A stretch of DNA of 11,484 nucleotides, taken from an archaeon UBA168 (GTDB lineage: Archaea; Thermoproteota; Thermoprotei_A; Marsarchaeales; UBA168). Position 1 is the first letter of the stretch. Every line of letters starts with the position of its first letter. Shown piece after piece: positions 1-6,508 of this stretch. The position numbers and the translations under genes are program-made. The notes under the pieces are model-generated. The model searched no databases and was not told the origin of the DNA. It saw nothing but the letters and a program-made list of their open reading frames with translations. Location: the NCBI GenBank assembly GCA_002507085.1, contig DAYW01000049.1, positions 48,958 through 60,441 on the forward strand, read 5' to 3'.

Positions 1-14
1 AGGGCAAAGCCTGA

Positions 15-87
15 TGGGGCTGCGGGGATTTGAACCCCGGTCCGAAGGACCCGAACCTCCAAGTCTACCATGCTAGCCTACAGCCCC
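15..87 (-). tRNA. tRNA-Pro (anticodon CGG)
   Basis: On the minus strand a 73-nt cloverleaf can be drawn. The acceptor GGGGCTG pairs perfectly with CAGCCCC and the discriminator is A. The T arm is CGGGG-TTCAAAT-CCCCG. The anticodon stem is GGAGG/CCTTC and the 7-base loop TTCGGGT has T33, anticodon CGG and G37, as expected for a proline tRNA reading CCG. The D stem has one non-Watson-Crick pair (G opposite A), so that arm is the weakest part. No intron is needed to fold it. CCA is not encoded. A TATA-like box lies about 24 bp upstream. Confidence 0.9.
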
Positions 88-107
88 AATAGTAGCGAGA
101 GACAGAC

Positions 108-113
108 TTTAAA
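108..113 (-). promoter_or_regulatory. TATA-like box of tRNA-Pro
   Basis: A TTTAAA hexamer within CTTTAAAGTC on the minus strand is centred about 24 bp before the first base of the mature tRNA. This is the usual archaeal TATA-to-start spacing, and the same spacing recurs at the other RNA genes here. It lies between the nac stop codon and the tRNA, so the tRNA probably has its own promoter. Confidence 0.5.
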
Positions 114-126
114 GCTTGACCTGACC

Positions 127-492
127 TCACTTCTTGAGCTCCATGAGCGCCCCCGCTATGTCGCCGTGTGCCTTTATGAGCGCTTGTTTCGCCTTTTCCT
201 TGTCAACCCCAGCCTGTGAGGCAACGAACTCCACGTCATCCTCCGGCACCTGAACCTCGGCCTGTTCTTCTTTGGCTTCGCCCTCTTCCCTTCCTTTTCT
301 GGTAACCTCGCCGCCAAGCACCTGAAAGCCCGCTTCTCCAACCTTTCCCCCTATCTCAAGCACCTTTGGATGATCTATTTCAATAACCTCATCCTGCGCC
401 TCTATGATCACCCTCTCGACGTTTGGCACCTCGTTAAGCGATATGCCAAGCCTTTTCATGGCCCTCAGCGCTTCGCGATTGGACAAGGTCAA
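127..492 (-). CDS. nac: Archaeal nascent polypeptide-associated complex protein (aNAC)
   Basis: This 121-residue protein has the archaeal NAC layout. A short basic helix (REALRAMKRLGI) is followed by a NAC beta-barrel (about residues 20-65, ending QVLGGEVTR). A charged linker rich in E and K follows, then a UBA domain at about 83-120 (VEFVASQAGVDKEKAKQALI...GDIAGALMEL). Archaeal NAC forms homodimers that bind ribosomes and nascent chains in the cytoplasm. The start appears to be TTG, overlapping the TGA stop of the upstream PUA gene as TTGA, with GAGG just before it. A second TTG two codons later is possible. It is the last gene of the pan operon. The N terminus lacks the Met/Gly-rich leader of many archaeal NACs. 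Confidence 0.9.
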   Translation of the reverse strand: MTLSNREALRAMKRLGISLNEVPNVERVIIEAQDEVIEIDHPKVLEIGGKVGEAGFQVLGGEVTRKGREEGEAKEEQAEVQVPEDDVEFVASQAGVDKEKAKQALIKAHGDIAGALMELKK

Positions 493-944
493 TTCCTCTG
501 TTTAACCACCGGCACAGCACTTAAATTTAACACCTCTTCCGACGACCAGGCTGCCCTTCCCCAGCCAAGCAGCTCTCCTTTCGAGTCGAGTATGAGCACC
601 TCCTCGCCCGCGTAAAACCTTCCAACCCGTCTCACGTGCTTCGCGAAGAGGCTCCTTCCCCTCCTTATGAAGTCCCCTACTTCATCCGAGGCCACGACGT
701 ATTTTTCGGTCCCTAGCCTCGCAAGCCTCAGGGCGCCGGCTCTGGTAAGGTTTATGAGCGAGTCCCTTCCAAACGTACAGAGGAGCTCGCCGTTGAACCT
801 GACCCCTCTAAGAGTCCCTTTCCGTGACTTCAAGACCTCGCTTCCATCGGGAAATAGGCCCGCTCCTGTGCCAGGGCCGAACTGGTAATCGGCTATGGTC
901 CTCACCTGCTCGAGGTCTAAGGGGGCTTCAGAGGTACCCGACAC
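489..944 (-). CDS. PUA-domain RNA-binding protein
   Basis: This 151-residue protein resembles archaeal stand-alone PUA-domain proteins. The N-terminal part carries the conserved start VRTIADYQFGPGTGAGLFP, and a PUA domain covers about residues 78-150. Landmarks of that domain are KYVVASDEVGDFIRRGRSLFAKHV and a later Gly-rich strand (GEEVLILDSKGELLGWGRA). PUA domains bind structured RNA such as tRNA or rRNA, but the specific target of this family is not known to me. The GTG start lies inside the 3' end of pan (17-bp overlap), with GGGGAT a few bases upstream. The stop overlaps the nac start, so pan, this gene and nac look translationally coupled. It lacks the catalytic domain of archaeosine transglycosylase or pseudouridine synthases. 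Confidence 0.85.
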   Translation of the reverse strand: MSGTSEAPLDLEQVRTIADYQFGPGTGAGLFPDGSEVLKSRKGTLRGVRFNGELLCTFGRDSLINLTRAGALRLARLGTEKYVVASDEVGDFIRRGRSLFAKHVRRVGRFYAGEEVLILDSKGELLGWGRAAWSSEEVLNLSAVPVVKQRN

Positions 945-2106
945 CGCTTATCCCCTTTTCCTTCTTTCTAACAAAGGCCAGCGCTTCCTTGAGGTCATTC
1001 ATATTGACCGCCTTAGCTCCCCTTCTGATTGCGTTCATTCCCGCCTCGGTGACCAGCTCCTTAAGGTCTGCACCGCTCATGCCCTCCGTGGAGCTCACCA
1101 GATAGGCCATGTCGACCTCGCCGCTCAGCTTTATCTTCTTTAAGTACAACTTCAATATCTCCTCCCTTCCCGCCTTATCAGGAAGCGGCACCTCCACAAG
1201 CCTGTCAAAGCGGCCCGGCCTAAGTATGGCTGGGTCCAGTATGTCCAGCCTGTTGGTAGCCCCTATTATCTTGACGTCTCCAAGCGGATCGAATCCGTCT
1301 ATCTCGGCAAGGAGCTGCATCAGGGTCCTCTGCACTTCCCTTTCCCCGCTCACGGAAGCATCAAGCCTCTTCGAGGCAACGGCATCTATCTCATCAATGA
1401 ATATTATGCTCGGGCTCTTCTTCTTAGCCAGCTCAAAGAGCTCCCTGGTGAGCCTTGCGCCCTCTCCGACGAACTTCTGCACGAGTTCGGAACCCACAAG
1501 CCTGATAAAAGTGGCATCCGCCTCATGAGCAACGGCCTTGACCAGCATCGTCTTGCCGCATCCGGGTGGACCGTAAAGGAGCACGGCCTTTGGGGGCTCG
1601 ATTCCTATCTCCCTGAAGAGCTCAGGCTTCTTAAGCGGAAGCTCAACGGCCTCGCGCAGAAGCTGCATCTGAACCTGAAGTCCTCCTATGTCCGCGTATG
1701 TGACTTTGGGCCTCTCCACTACCTCCATTAGCTTTACGAAGGCATCCTCAGAGCGGGGCAAAATCTCAACTATAGCAGAGCCCCTTTGGTTGAGTGCAAC
1801 CCTATCCCCCGGCTTCAGCTTGTTTTGGCCTATGGCGCTGGTGATGTAGACAACGAGGTTGGGCCCGCTGCTGCTCTTTACCACAGCGCGGCCATTTGGA
1901 AGGACATCCATCACCACGGCCTCTATGAGAGGCGGCGAAAGCGCCTTCTCCTTGTCCTGCTCCAGCTGGTTTATGTACTCTCTCAGCCTCTCCACCTCCT
2001 CCTTAAGCGAGCTCACCTGCTCCTTGAGAATCCCTACCTCCTTTTCCTCATCTTGAGCGTTTTCTCCTTCAAGAGGCCCAAAGTCGTCCAGTGCCTTGTC
2101 TGACAT
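928..2106 (-). CDS. pan: Proteasome-activating nucleotidase (PAN), AAA ATPase
   Basis: This 392-residue protein is the archaeal counterpart of the 26S proteasome Rpt ring. It unfolds substrates with ATP and feeds them to the 20S core in the cytoplasm. Domains in order are a coiled coil (about residues 20-55), an OB fold (about 60-118) and an AAA module. In the module I see Walker A GPPGCGKT (179-186), pore loop KFVGEG (about 211-216), Walker B IIFIDE (234-239), sensor GATN (282-285) and arginine fingers in RPGRFDR (296-302). A C-terminal helical domain follows. Length is close to the family norm (about 390-430). The ATG start is followed by a plausible coiled-coil N terminus. The last residues are G390-Y391-L392, so the Hb position of the HbYX gate-opening tail is Gly. 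It is first in the operon with the PUA gene and nac. Confidence 0.96.
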   Translation of the reverse strand: MSDKALDDFGPLEGENAQDEEKEVGILKEQVSSLKEEVERLREYINQLEQDKEKALSPPLIEAVVMDVLPNGRAVVKSSSGPNLVVYITSAIGQNKLKPGDRVALNQRGSAIVEILPRSEDAFVKLMEVVERPKVTYADIGGLQVQMQLLREAVELPLKKPELFREIGIEPPKAVLLYGPPGCGKTMLVKAVAHEADATFIRLVGSELVQKFVGEGARLTRELFELAKKKSPSIIFIDEIDAVASKRLDASVSGEREVQRTLMQLLAEIDGFDPLGDVKIIGATNRLDILDPAILRPGRFDRLVEVPLPDKAGREEILKLYLKKIKLSGEVDMAYLVSSTEGMSGADLKELVTEAGMNAIRRGAKAVNMNDLKEALAFVRKKEKGISGVGYL

Positions 2107-2127
2107 GAGTTAAACCCAGATGGAACG

Positions 2128-2134
2128 CTTTAAC
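2128..2134 (-). promoter_or_regulatory. TATA-like box of pan
   Basis: GTTAAAG on the minus strand is centred about 25 bp before the pan ATG, which predicts a leaderless or nearly leaderless transcript. It lies in the 73-bp region shared with the divergent mbf1 promoter. Confidence 0.4.
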
Positions 2135-2154
2135 TTTTTCTGCGAAACAAACGC

Positions 2155-2160
2155 ATATAT
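2155..2160 (+). promoter_or_regulatory. TATA-like box of mbf1
   Basis: ATATAT within CGCATATATCTC lies about 22 bp before the mbf1 ATG at 2180. This supports that start rather than the ATG at 2120, which lies upstream of the box and would put a non-conserved stretch ahead of the zinc ribbon. Confidence 0.4.
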
Positions 2161-2179
2161 CTCACTGGATGTATTCTTC

Positions 2180-2752
2180 ATGGATTTCTGCGAAATATGT
2201 GGGGCGCCCATAAGGGGAAAGCCCTACGTCGTTTACATAGAGGGGGCCAAGCTGAAGGTATGCGAGAGGTGCGCTAAAAAGGCGGACTCCATCATAGAGA
2301 AGCCCACGGCGCCACAGCCCGTGAGGATCCAATCCGCAAGGCCCATTGCCCTGCAGCCCAGCCGCGCGAAGCCCCCATCTCCAAGGCCAAGCCCAATGCC
2401 CAGAACTAGGCCAAGGCCCAGGGCCCAGCCTCCCCTGCCGCAGGACACCGTGTTGGACGAAAACTACGGGGAAATCATAAGGCATGCCAGAGAGGAAAGG
2501 GGAATGACGCCGGAGCAGCTGGCCAAGAAGCTCAACGAGAAGGAATCCGTCATAAGAAGGGTCGAGGAGGGAAAGCTAAGGCCACCCGAGCTCCTCATAA
2601 ACAAGCTGGAGAAGGAGCTCGAAATAAAGATAAGGGCCTCTCCTCCTCCCTCTCCGGTATCGCCCAAGACGAGCAACGGCGGAATAACGCTGAAGGACGT
2701 GGCGAAGCTCAGAGATGGAGCTCGAGCTTATCGTTGCTCTTCCATCCTATGA
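2180..2752 (+). CDS. Multiprotein bridging factor 1 homolog (archaeal MBF1)
   Basis: The 190-residue protein has an N-terminal zinc ribbon with C4, C7, C28 and C31 (CEICG... and VCERCAK). A linker at about residues 41-89 is dominated by Pro, Arg and Ser. A Cro/C1-type helix-turn-helix follows at about 95-150 (YGEIIRHAREERGMTPEQLA...). The tail contains ITLKDVAKL, as in archaeal MBF1. In archaea MBF1 associates with the 30S subunit and is thought to act in translation; its eukaryotic homolog is a transcription coactivator. I chose the ATG at 2180 because the ribbon begins there. The linker is longer than I remember for the family. The last codons overlap the convergent HD gene by 44 bases. The only plus-strand neighbour here is the distant Rieske gene, so it is a single-gene unit. 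Confidence 0.9.
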   Translation: MDFCEICGAPIRGKPYVVYIEGAKLKVCERCAKKADSIIEKPTAPQPVRIQSARPIALQPSRAKPPSPRPSPMPRTRPRPRAQPPLPQDTVLDENYGEIIRHAREERGMTPEQLAKKLNEKESVIRRVEEGKLRPPELLINKLEKELEIKIRASPPPSPVSPKTSNGGITLKDVAKLRDGARAYRCSSIL

Positions 2753-3275
2753 GCGATGGAACTGACGATCTCTCGTAGATCTCCCTCATGTCCTCTATCA
2801 GCTTTTTAGCCATGTTCCACTGCACGGAGCCCTTTCCGAACTCCCTCTCGAACCTCGCCAACACGTGATCAGGTCCCAATACGGATGTCCCCTCGACCAG
2901 CTTATCGGCAAAGGACACTATCTTCTCTTCAAGGGTTTGAGGCACGTAAGCCCTCTTCGGCAAGCCGAGCTGCGCTGCCTGTTCCTCCGTTATCCCCGCG
3001 CCCACGTGCCTTTCCACAGCCAAAAGGATCTCCTTTGAATACCCAAGCCCTTTTAGGTACTCGGCTCCCCTCACGGCGTGCGCCACCCCCCTGGTGAACG
3101 CCCTTCCCACGTCGTGAAGAAGGGCTGCCTTAACGGCCAAGTCCTCATCCACGCTAAGCCCGAGCTCCTTGGCGGACTTCACCAGCTCATATGCCACAAA
3201 CGAAGTGACAAGGCAGTGAGCTACAACCGCAGAATTGGCCCCTGCGCGCCTTAATACCCCTAGGCCTTCCTTCAC
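2709..3275 (-). CDS. HD-domain hydrolase (TIGR00295-like)
   Basis: With the GTG start at 3275 the protein has 188 residues and reads as the archaeal HDIG-type family usually called TIGR00295. Metal and catalytic residues in order are H20 (VVAHC), H54-D55 (ALLHDVGRA), H66 (VAHAV), H90 (ERHVGAGI) and D124 (SFADKLVEG). This is a complete HD pattern, consistent with a metal-dependent phosphohydrolase. The substrate is not known to me. The open frame extends upstream to 3398, but that would overlap tfe by 127 bases. The GTG overlaps the tfe stop as GTGA and has AGGAAGG just upstream, so I prefer it. It is the last gene of the trm56-tfe operon and ends inside the convergent mbf1 3' end. Confidence 0.85.
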   Translation of the reverse strand: MKEGLGVLRRAGANSAVVAHCLVTSFVAYELVKSAKELGLSVDEDLAVKAALLHDVGRAFTRGVAHAVRGAEYLKGLGYSKEILLAVERHVGAGITEEQAAQLGLPKRAYVPQTLEEKIVSFADKLVEGTSVLGPDHVLARFEREFGKGSVQWNMAKKLIEDMREIYERSSVPSLIGWKSNDKLELHL

Positions 3276-3883
3276 GATTCCTTCCTTTGCCCTGATATAC
3301 TCTCCAATAGCTGGGTAAGCCGGGATATCTCCGACCTCAACCTCTCCACTATCTCCTTGTTGTCCTGGGCCTGAAGCTGAGTCCCACAATCGGTGCACCT
3401 AAATCCATACTCCAGTGCCTCCTCAAAAGTGTAGCGCTTTCCGTCCTTCGGGCAGTAAAAGAAGGAGTGGGAGGTCTCGTACTGAAGCCTCTTGTTCAGT
3501 ATTTCTATGACCTTCTTGATGCGCTGCTGTATAAGGTAGTTTATGTTGTTCATGTCAAGCTTCCAGAAATAGGCGTACCACTTCTGGTTCGGTATCTTTC
3601 TCTTCTCAAAGGTCACCATGCCATTGGCGTAGAGCTCGTTGAGCTCCGTTCTCACCGTGTTGACCTTAACGCCTATGAGAGCCGCCAGGTCATCGTCGGA
3701 GACCGCCTCCCCGCTTTCCAAGTTCTTTATTATCCCGCTTATGACTGGGTTCCCCCTGGAGTGCAGAAGTATTGGAACGAGCTCCTCTATGGTCTTGGCG
3801 TCAAGACCAACCTGTCCGCCCTTCTCAGCGGACCTCTCGCTAGACGCTTTCTTTGCCCTGCGCTTTGATGACAATTTTTCCAT
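3272..3883 (-). CDS. tfe: Transcription initiation factor TFE (alpha subunit homolog)
   Basis: This 203-residue protein matches archaeal TFE, the TFIIE-alpha homolog that stabilises the open complex during RNA polymerase initiation. A winged helix covers about residues 30-108 (AVSDDDLAALIGVKVNTVRTELNELYANGMV), ending in WYAYFWKLD. A helical linker (about 110-135) leads to a zinc ribbon at about 141-170. The ribbon has C144, C163 and C166, but the expected second cysteine is D147 (CPKD...CTDC). A coiled C-terminal helix follows. The first 28 residues are a Lys/Ser-rich extension. No ATG, GTG or TTG lies between codon 4 (TTG) and the winged helix, so the 44-base overlap with trm56 looks real. 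It lies between trm56 and the HD gene. Confidence 0.93.
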   Translation of the reverse strand: MEKLSSKRRAKKASSERSAEKGGQVGLDAKTIEELVPILLHSRGNPVISGIIKNLESGEAVSDDDLAALIGVKVNTVRTELNELYANGMVTFEKRKIPNQKWYAYFWKLDMNNINYLIQQRIKKVIEILNKRLQYETSHSFFYCPKDGKRYTFEEALEYGFRCTDCGTQLQAQDNKEIVERLRSEISRLTQLLESISGQRKES

Positions 3884-4388
3884 CCTTCGAAGGCAATATA
3901 GTTAGGAGTGCACCATTAAACCTTTTCATAAGCTCCTGTCCCTCGAACAACCTGTCCAAGAATACCGCCAACGCGGCCACCTCAGAGTGAGGCTGATGGC
4001 CAACCGCAACGTTGTAATCAGCTAGGCGGTACACGTCGCGGGGAACCTTCGAAGAGCCCACGAAAACCATAACGCTCTCCTCAGCCCTTATCTGGCCGAT
4101 GACCGATTGGATGTCCTGCCCGTACATGGTGAGGTGAACCAGCTTTCCTCCGCCCTGCTTCCAATTCTCTATTTCCGCGGCGTAGTCATCTATCCAGCTC
4201 ACCCAGAAGCTGCCGCCCCACGTCCTGTTAACGTGCGCAAGGGAACGAACCAAGGAGGGATCGCGCTCCCCGTAAATGTACATGCCCTCGGCGCCAAACG
4301 CCCTTGCCACTAGCCCTACGTGCGTGCTTATTCTCTTGTCCCTGTCTACCCTGTGCCCGTACCTGAGCACCACGACCCTCATAGTCAT
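3840..4388 (-). CDS. tRNA (cytidine(56)-2'-O)-methyltransferase aTrm56
   Basis: This 182-residue protein matches the archaeal SPOUT enzyme that places a 2'-O-methyl on C56 in the T loop of tRNAs using S-adenosylmethionine. The N terminus VVVLRYGHRVDRDKRISTHV is the family signature. The C-terminal knot region contains VMVFVGSSKVPRDVYRLADYNVAVGHQPHSEVAALAVFLDRL as consecutive landmarks (VGSSKVP, ADYNVAVG, QPHSE). Two in-frame ATGs (4388 and 4382) are both plausible starts. Both tRNAs in the window have C56 in TTCAAAT, so both are potential substrates. It leads the trm56-tfe-HD operon. A TATA-like GTAAAAG lies about 25 bp upstream, directly against the 3' end of tRNA-Ser. Confidence 0.95.
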   Translation of the reverse strand: MTMRVVVLRYGHRVDRDKRISTHVGLVARAFGAEGMYIYGERDPSLVRSLAHVNRTWGGSFWVSWIDDYAAEIENWKQGGGKLVHLTMYGQDIQSVIGQIRAEESVMVFVGSSKVPRDVYRLADYNVAVGHQPHSEVAALAVFLDRLFEGQELMKRFNGALLTILPSKDGKIVIKAQGKESV

Positions 4389-4409
4389 GATCGCTCGTCT
4401 GCCTAAGAG

Positions 4410-4416
4410 CTTTTAC
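4410..4416 (-). promoter_or_regulatory. TATA-like box of the trm56 operon
   Basis: GTAAAAG on the minus strand is centred about 25 bp before the first trm56 ATG and 3 bases beyond the last base of tRNA-Ser. It could give a leaderless trm56 mRNA. Read-through from the tRNA promoter is an alternative. Confidence 0.35.
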
Positions 4417-4418
4417 CG

Positions 4419-4504
4419 CGCCGGGGACGGGATTTGAACCCGTGCGGCCACAAAGGACCACGGGCTTAGCGAGCCCGCTCCATACCAGGCTAGGAGACCC
4501 CGGC
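4419..4504 (-). tRNA. tRNA-Ser (anticodon GCT)
   Basis: This 86-nt class II tRNA has acceptor GCCGGGG paired with CCCCGGC and discriminator G, as expected for serine. The T arm is ACGGG-TTCAAAT-CCCGT. The anticodon stem CGGGC/GCCCG closes a 7-base loop TCGCTAA with anticodon GCT and A37. The long variable arm (GGTC...GGCC) supports serine identity. Position 33 is C where U is nearly universal. The D arm has about three pairs, with T10-A25 in place of G-C. CCA is not encoded. Confidence 0.92.
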
Positions 4505-4525
4505 ATGAAAAAAAGCACTTTTGGC

Positions 4526-4531
4526 TTTAAG
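4526..4531 (-). promoter_or_regulatory. TATA-like box of tRNA-Ser
   Basis: CTTAAA within CCCTTAAAGCC on the minus strand is centred about 24 bp before the tRNA start. A T7 run lies between box and tRNA (4508-4514). It might also help end transcripts of the radical SAM gene whose stop is at 4551. Confidence 0.45.
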
Positions 4532-4550
4532 GGTTTAGCCCAGATCTGAT

Positions 4551-6107
4551 CTATCCAGGTATGTGGAATGCCTTGTCGACGTCAAAGCCCATGCTCTTTC
4601 CCCACTTCTCCATGTAGTGCAGTATTATGAAGGGGCCTATGGAAACAAGCGCCCTCAGCACCGGGCGCAGGTAGGGCGGCACCGACTTCACCGCTTGGCT
4701 GAAGTACATGGCCTCCTTCGCCGTATGCCTCCATGTCCTGTAAAGCAACGCGAAGCGGGCCTCGGTCATCTCCTTGCCCACGTCGAAGAACTGCTCGCCG
4801 CTTAGGACGGCCAGCGGCACAAAGGAAAGCGGAACGGCCACGAAGTGCGCCTTAGGCCCTATCTTCTCAGGAAGCTCCCTCTCCAACTTGTCGATGAGCC
4901 TGACGCTGTCCCATACGTCCTCCTCAGTTTCTCCTGGAAGGCCCATTATCATGGTATAGGCCGGGAACCAGTAGTTCTCGTTAAAGGTCTTAGTGCCCTC
5001 GAAGACCACTTTTTCCCACTCAGATGGGGAGAAGGGAAGCATCTTATTTCTCATGTACTTCGCGAGGAGCTCTCCAGAAGCGGTTTCGAGGCCTGGCTGT
5101 ATTCCTATCCAGTTGTCGGGACCTGCCTTAAGCACCGGAGAAAGCCTTGGCAGCAGCTTCTCGTCAGCTATCACAGGCGCTATGGTCCCGTGAGTGGGGT
5201 TGCTGTGGGTAACGCCCTTGAACGACATTATGGCCTGAAACATCTCAACTATGGCGTCGGTGTTGGGATAGAAGTGCCTTTTATCCTCAAGCTTGTAAAG
5301 GAATATGTCGTCGCTGTGCGCCCATATGGCCGGCTTCCCTCCCTTAACGTTTACCTCGACTTCCTTCAGTATCTTGTCGAGGTCCATGTACCTTGCGCTC
5401 CTAACGTTCGGCGCGCAGAACTGGCATCCCCTTCCGCAACCCCTCATGACCTCAACCATGCCGTTCATGGCTGGGTTGACTATGGGAGGTATGTCCTCGA
5501 CCTTGGGCCAACCAAGCACCTTGTAGTTCTTGGGAAGCGAGCCGTCCTCTATCTTCTTGAAAACGTCAACGGCCACGTGGTCGAGCTCTCCCTGAACTAG
5601 GTTATCTATGGGAAGGGTCTCAAGCATATCGCGTCTTGCGTCAAGTTGCCAAGCTCCTGGGCCCCCAACGACTATCTTCGCGTTCTTACCCTTTGCCTTC
5701 CTTATGGCATCCGCCTGCTGAACAAGCTCGAGAAACCTTTTCTTCGTGTACGAAGTGTACTGCCCGCCGAAAGTGAACATCATGGTGACTGGGCCGAGGC
5801 CCAGGGGATCCATGGTCGATATGCCGATCACCTTCGTCCTCTCGTCAACGAACTGCGCTAAGTGATCGGGATCCGTCACAACCATCTCTTCGCTTGGGAA
5901 GCCCTTGAGAAGGGCGGCCTCGAGCTTCCTCACTCCATATGGAGCGTAAATCGCAACGCCGTCCTTGGTGGGAAGCGGCGTGGCTATGAAGTCGAAGAGC
6001 CTCTCCGGCACCCTTTCAACGGGGGCGCAGCCGAAGAAATCGGCGAGCGGTATGTTCCTGTACTCGCTCATCATCGTCTTGTCCGTCGTAAGCACGATCT
6101 CTGGCAA
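4551..6107 (-). CDS. B12-binding-type radical SAM protein (GrsA/B-like group)
   Basis: This 518-residue enzyme has an N-terminal Rossmann-like, cobalamin-binding-type domain (about residues 50-190), with VIGISTMDPLG and VVGGPGAWQL but no DxHxxG base-off motif. A radical SAM barrel follows. It has the iron-sulfur motif C224xxxC228xxC231 (RGCGRGCQFCAP), a GIQPGLETASG strand and MGLPGETEEDV. The C-terminal part is helical. The opening LTTDKTMMSEY and overall length recall the archaeal B12-radical SAM group that includes the GDGT ring synthases GrsA/GrsB. A substrate cannot be assigned from sequence alone. The TTG start at 6107 keeps the LTTDKT segment. An ATG at 6074 overlapping the upstream stop as ATGA is the main alternative. 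It overlaps, and probably shares a transcript with, the TnpA-like gene. Confidence 0.85.
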   Translation of the reverse strand: MPEIVLTTDKTMMSEYRNIPLADFFGCAPVERVPERLFDFIATPLPTKDGVAIYAPYGVRKLEAALLKGFPSEEMVVTDPDHLAQFVDERTKVIGISTMDPLGLGPVTMMFTFGGQYTSYTKKRFLELVQQADAIRKAKGKNAKIVVGGPGAWQLDARRDMLETLPIDNLVQGELDHVAVDVFKKIEDGSLPKNYKVLGWPKVEDIPPIVNPAMNGMVEVMRGCGRGCQFCAPNVRSARYMDLDKILKEVEVNVKGGKPAIWAHSDDIFLYKLEDKRHFYPNTDAIVEMFQAIMSFKGVTHSNPTHGTIAPVIADEKLLPRLSPVLKAGPDNWIGIQPGLETASGELLAKYMRNKMLPFSPSEWEKVVFEGTKTFNENYWFPAYTMIMGLPGETEEDVWDSVRLIDKLERELPEKIGPKAHFVAVPLSFVPLAVLSGEQFFDVGKEMTEARFALLYRTWRHTAKEAMYFSQAVKSVPPYLRPVLRALVSIGPFIILHYMEKWGKSMGFDVDKAFHIPG

Positions 6108-6508
6108 CTCTTTCGCCTCGCGTGCCTGGCCTTAATGTTGCGCTTCTTCTCGCTAAGCCAGTGGGAAAGCGACCCCAAAGCGCTTTCATCAAGCCTCTGA
6201 TTGTAAACCGCGTAATCCCTAGTCCAAAGCGATGGAAGCTTCTTCAGCTCCGGGAAGTGAGACCTCAAGGCTCCAGATGTCCTCGCCCTTATGTGGGCAA
6301 GGGCGCTGTGAGGGGCAACCTTTGGATCGACCGCAAGCTCCAGGTAGACGGCGTTTGGGTATATGACGCGCTTCCCAACCTCAAAGCCTTTTTCGTTAGC
6401 CGCGTCATTTATGAGCTGCTCTAGCTTCTCCCTCACGCTTCCCACTAGCACTGATTTCCTTCTTTTGGTTTCCCAGAAGAACGAGTACCACAGCCTTTGT
6501 TGATACAC
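6071..6508 (-). CDS. IS200/IS605 TnpA-like protein lacking catalytic residues
   Basis: Using the GTG at 6508 the protein has 145 residues (150 from a TTG at 6523; numbering below uses 150). It aligns from memory along its length with Y1 HUH transposases of IS200/IS605. Matches include WYSFFWETKRRKSVLVG (like YHIVWCPKYRRKVLVG), then the REKLEQLINDAANEKGFE helix, ALRSHFPELKKLPSLWT, and a C-terminal helix. The HUH motif (DHVHL) reads N57-A58-V59-Y60-L61, so both histidines are gone. The catalytic Tyr of the last helix appears to be W122. The tail is strongly basic. A TATA box at about 6536-6544 predicts transcription starting near 6515, favouring GTG 6508 or TTG 6511. No flanking hairpin ends or tnpB were seen. 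Likely a domesticated nucleic-acid-binding protein; function unknown. Confidence 0.75.
   Translation of the reverse strand: MYQQRLWYSFFWETKRRKSVLVGSVREKLEQLINDAANEKGFEVGKRVIYPNAVYLELAVDPKVAPHSALAHIRARTSGALRSHFPELKKLPSLWTRDYAVYNQRLDESALGSLSHWLSEKKRNIKARHARRKSCQRSCLRRTRR

Noticed and set aside
15..87. An intron or a Ser/Thr-type anticodon in the first tRNA
   Set aside because: A first attempt at folding gave 6- or 8-base loops. Shifting the stem to GGAGG/CCTTC gives a standard 7-base loop with CGG, so no intron is needed.
2120..2179. MBF1 starting at the ATG at 2120
   Set aside because: The extra 20 residues are not conserved-looking and the start would lie upstream of the TATA box. The zinc ribbon begins at the ATG at 2180.
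3276..3398. Upstream extension of the HD gene to 3398
   Set aside because: It would overlap tfe by 127 bases and code for a stretch unlike the HD family. A GTG overlapping the tfe stop with AGGAAGG upstream is a better start.
4845..5600. A 251-codon open frame on the plus strand
   Set aside because: It is the mirror of the radical SAM gene, with no recognisable domain and composition dictated by the opposite strand. The other long plus-strand frames over minus-strand genes were rejected for the same reason.
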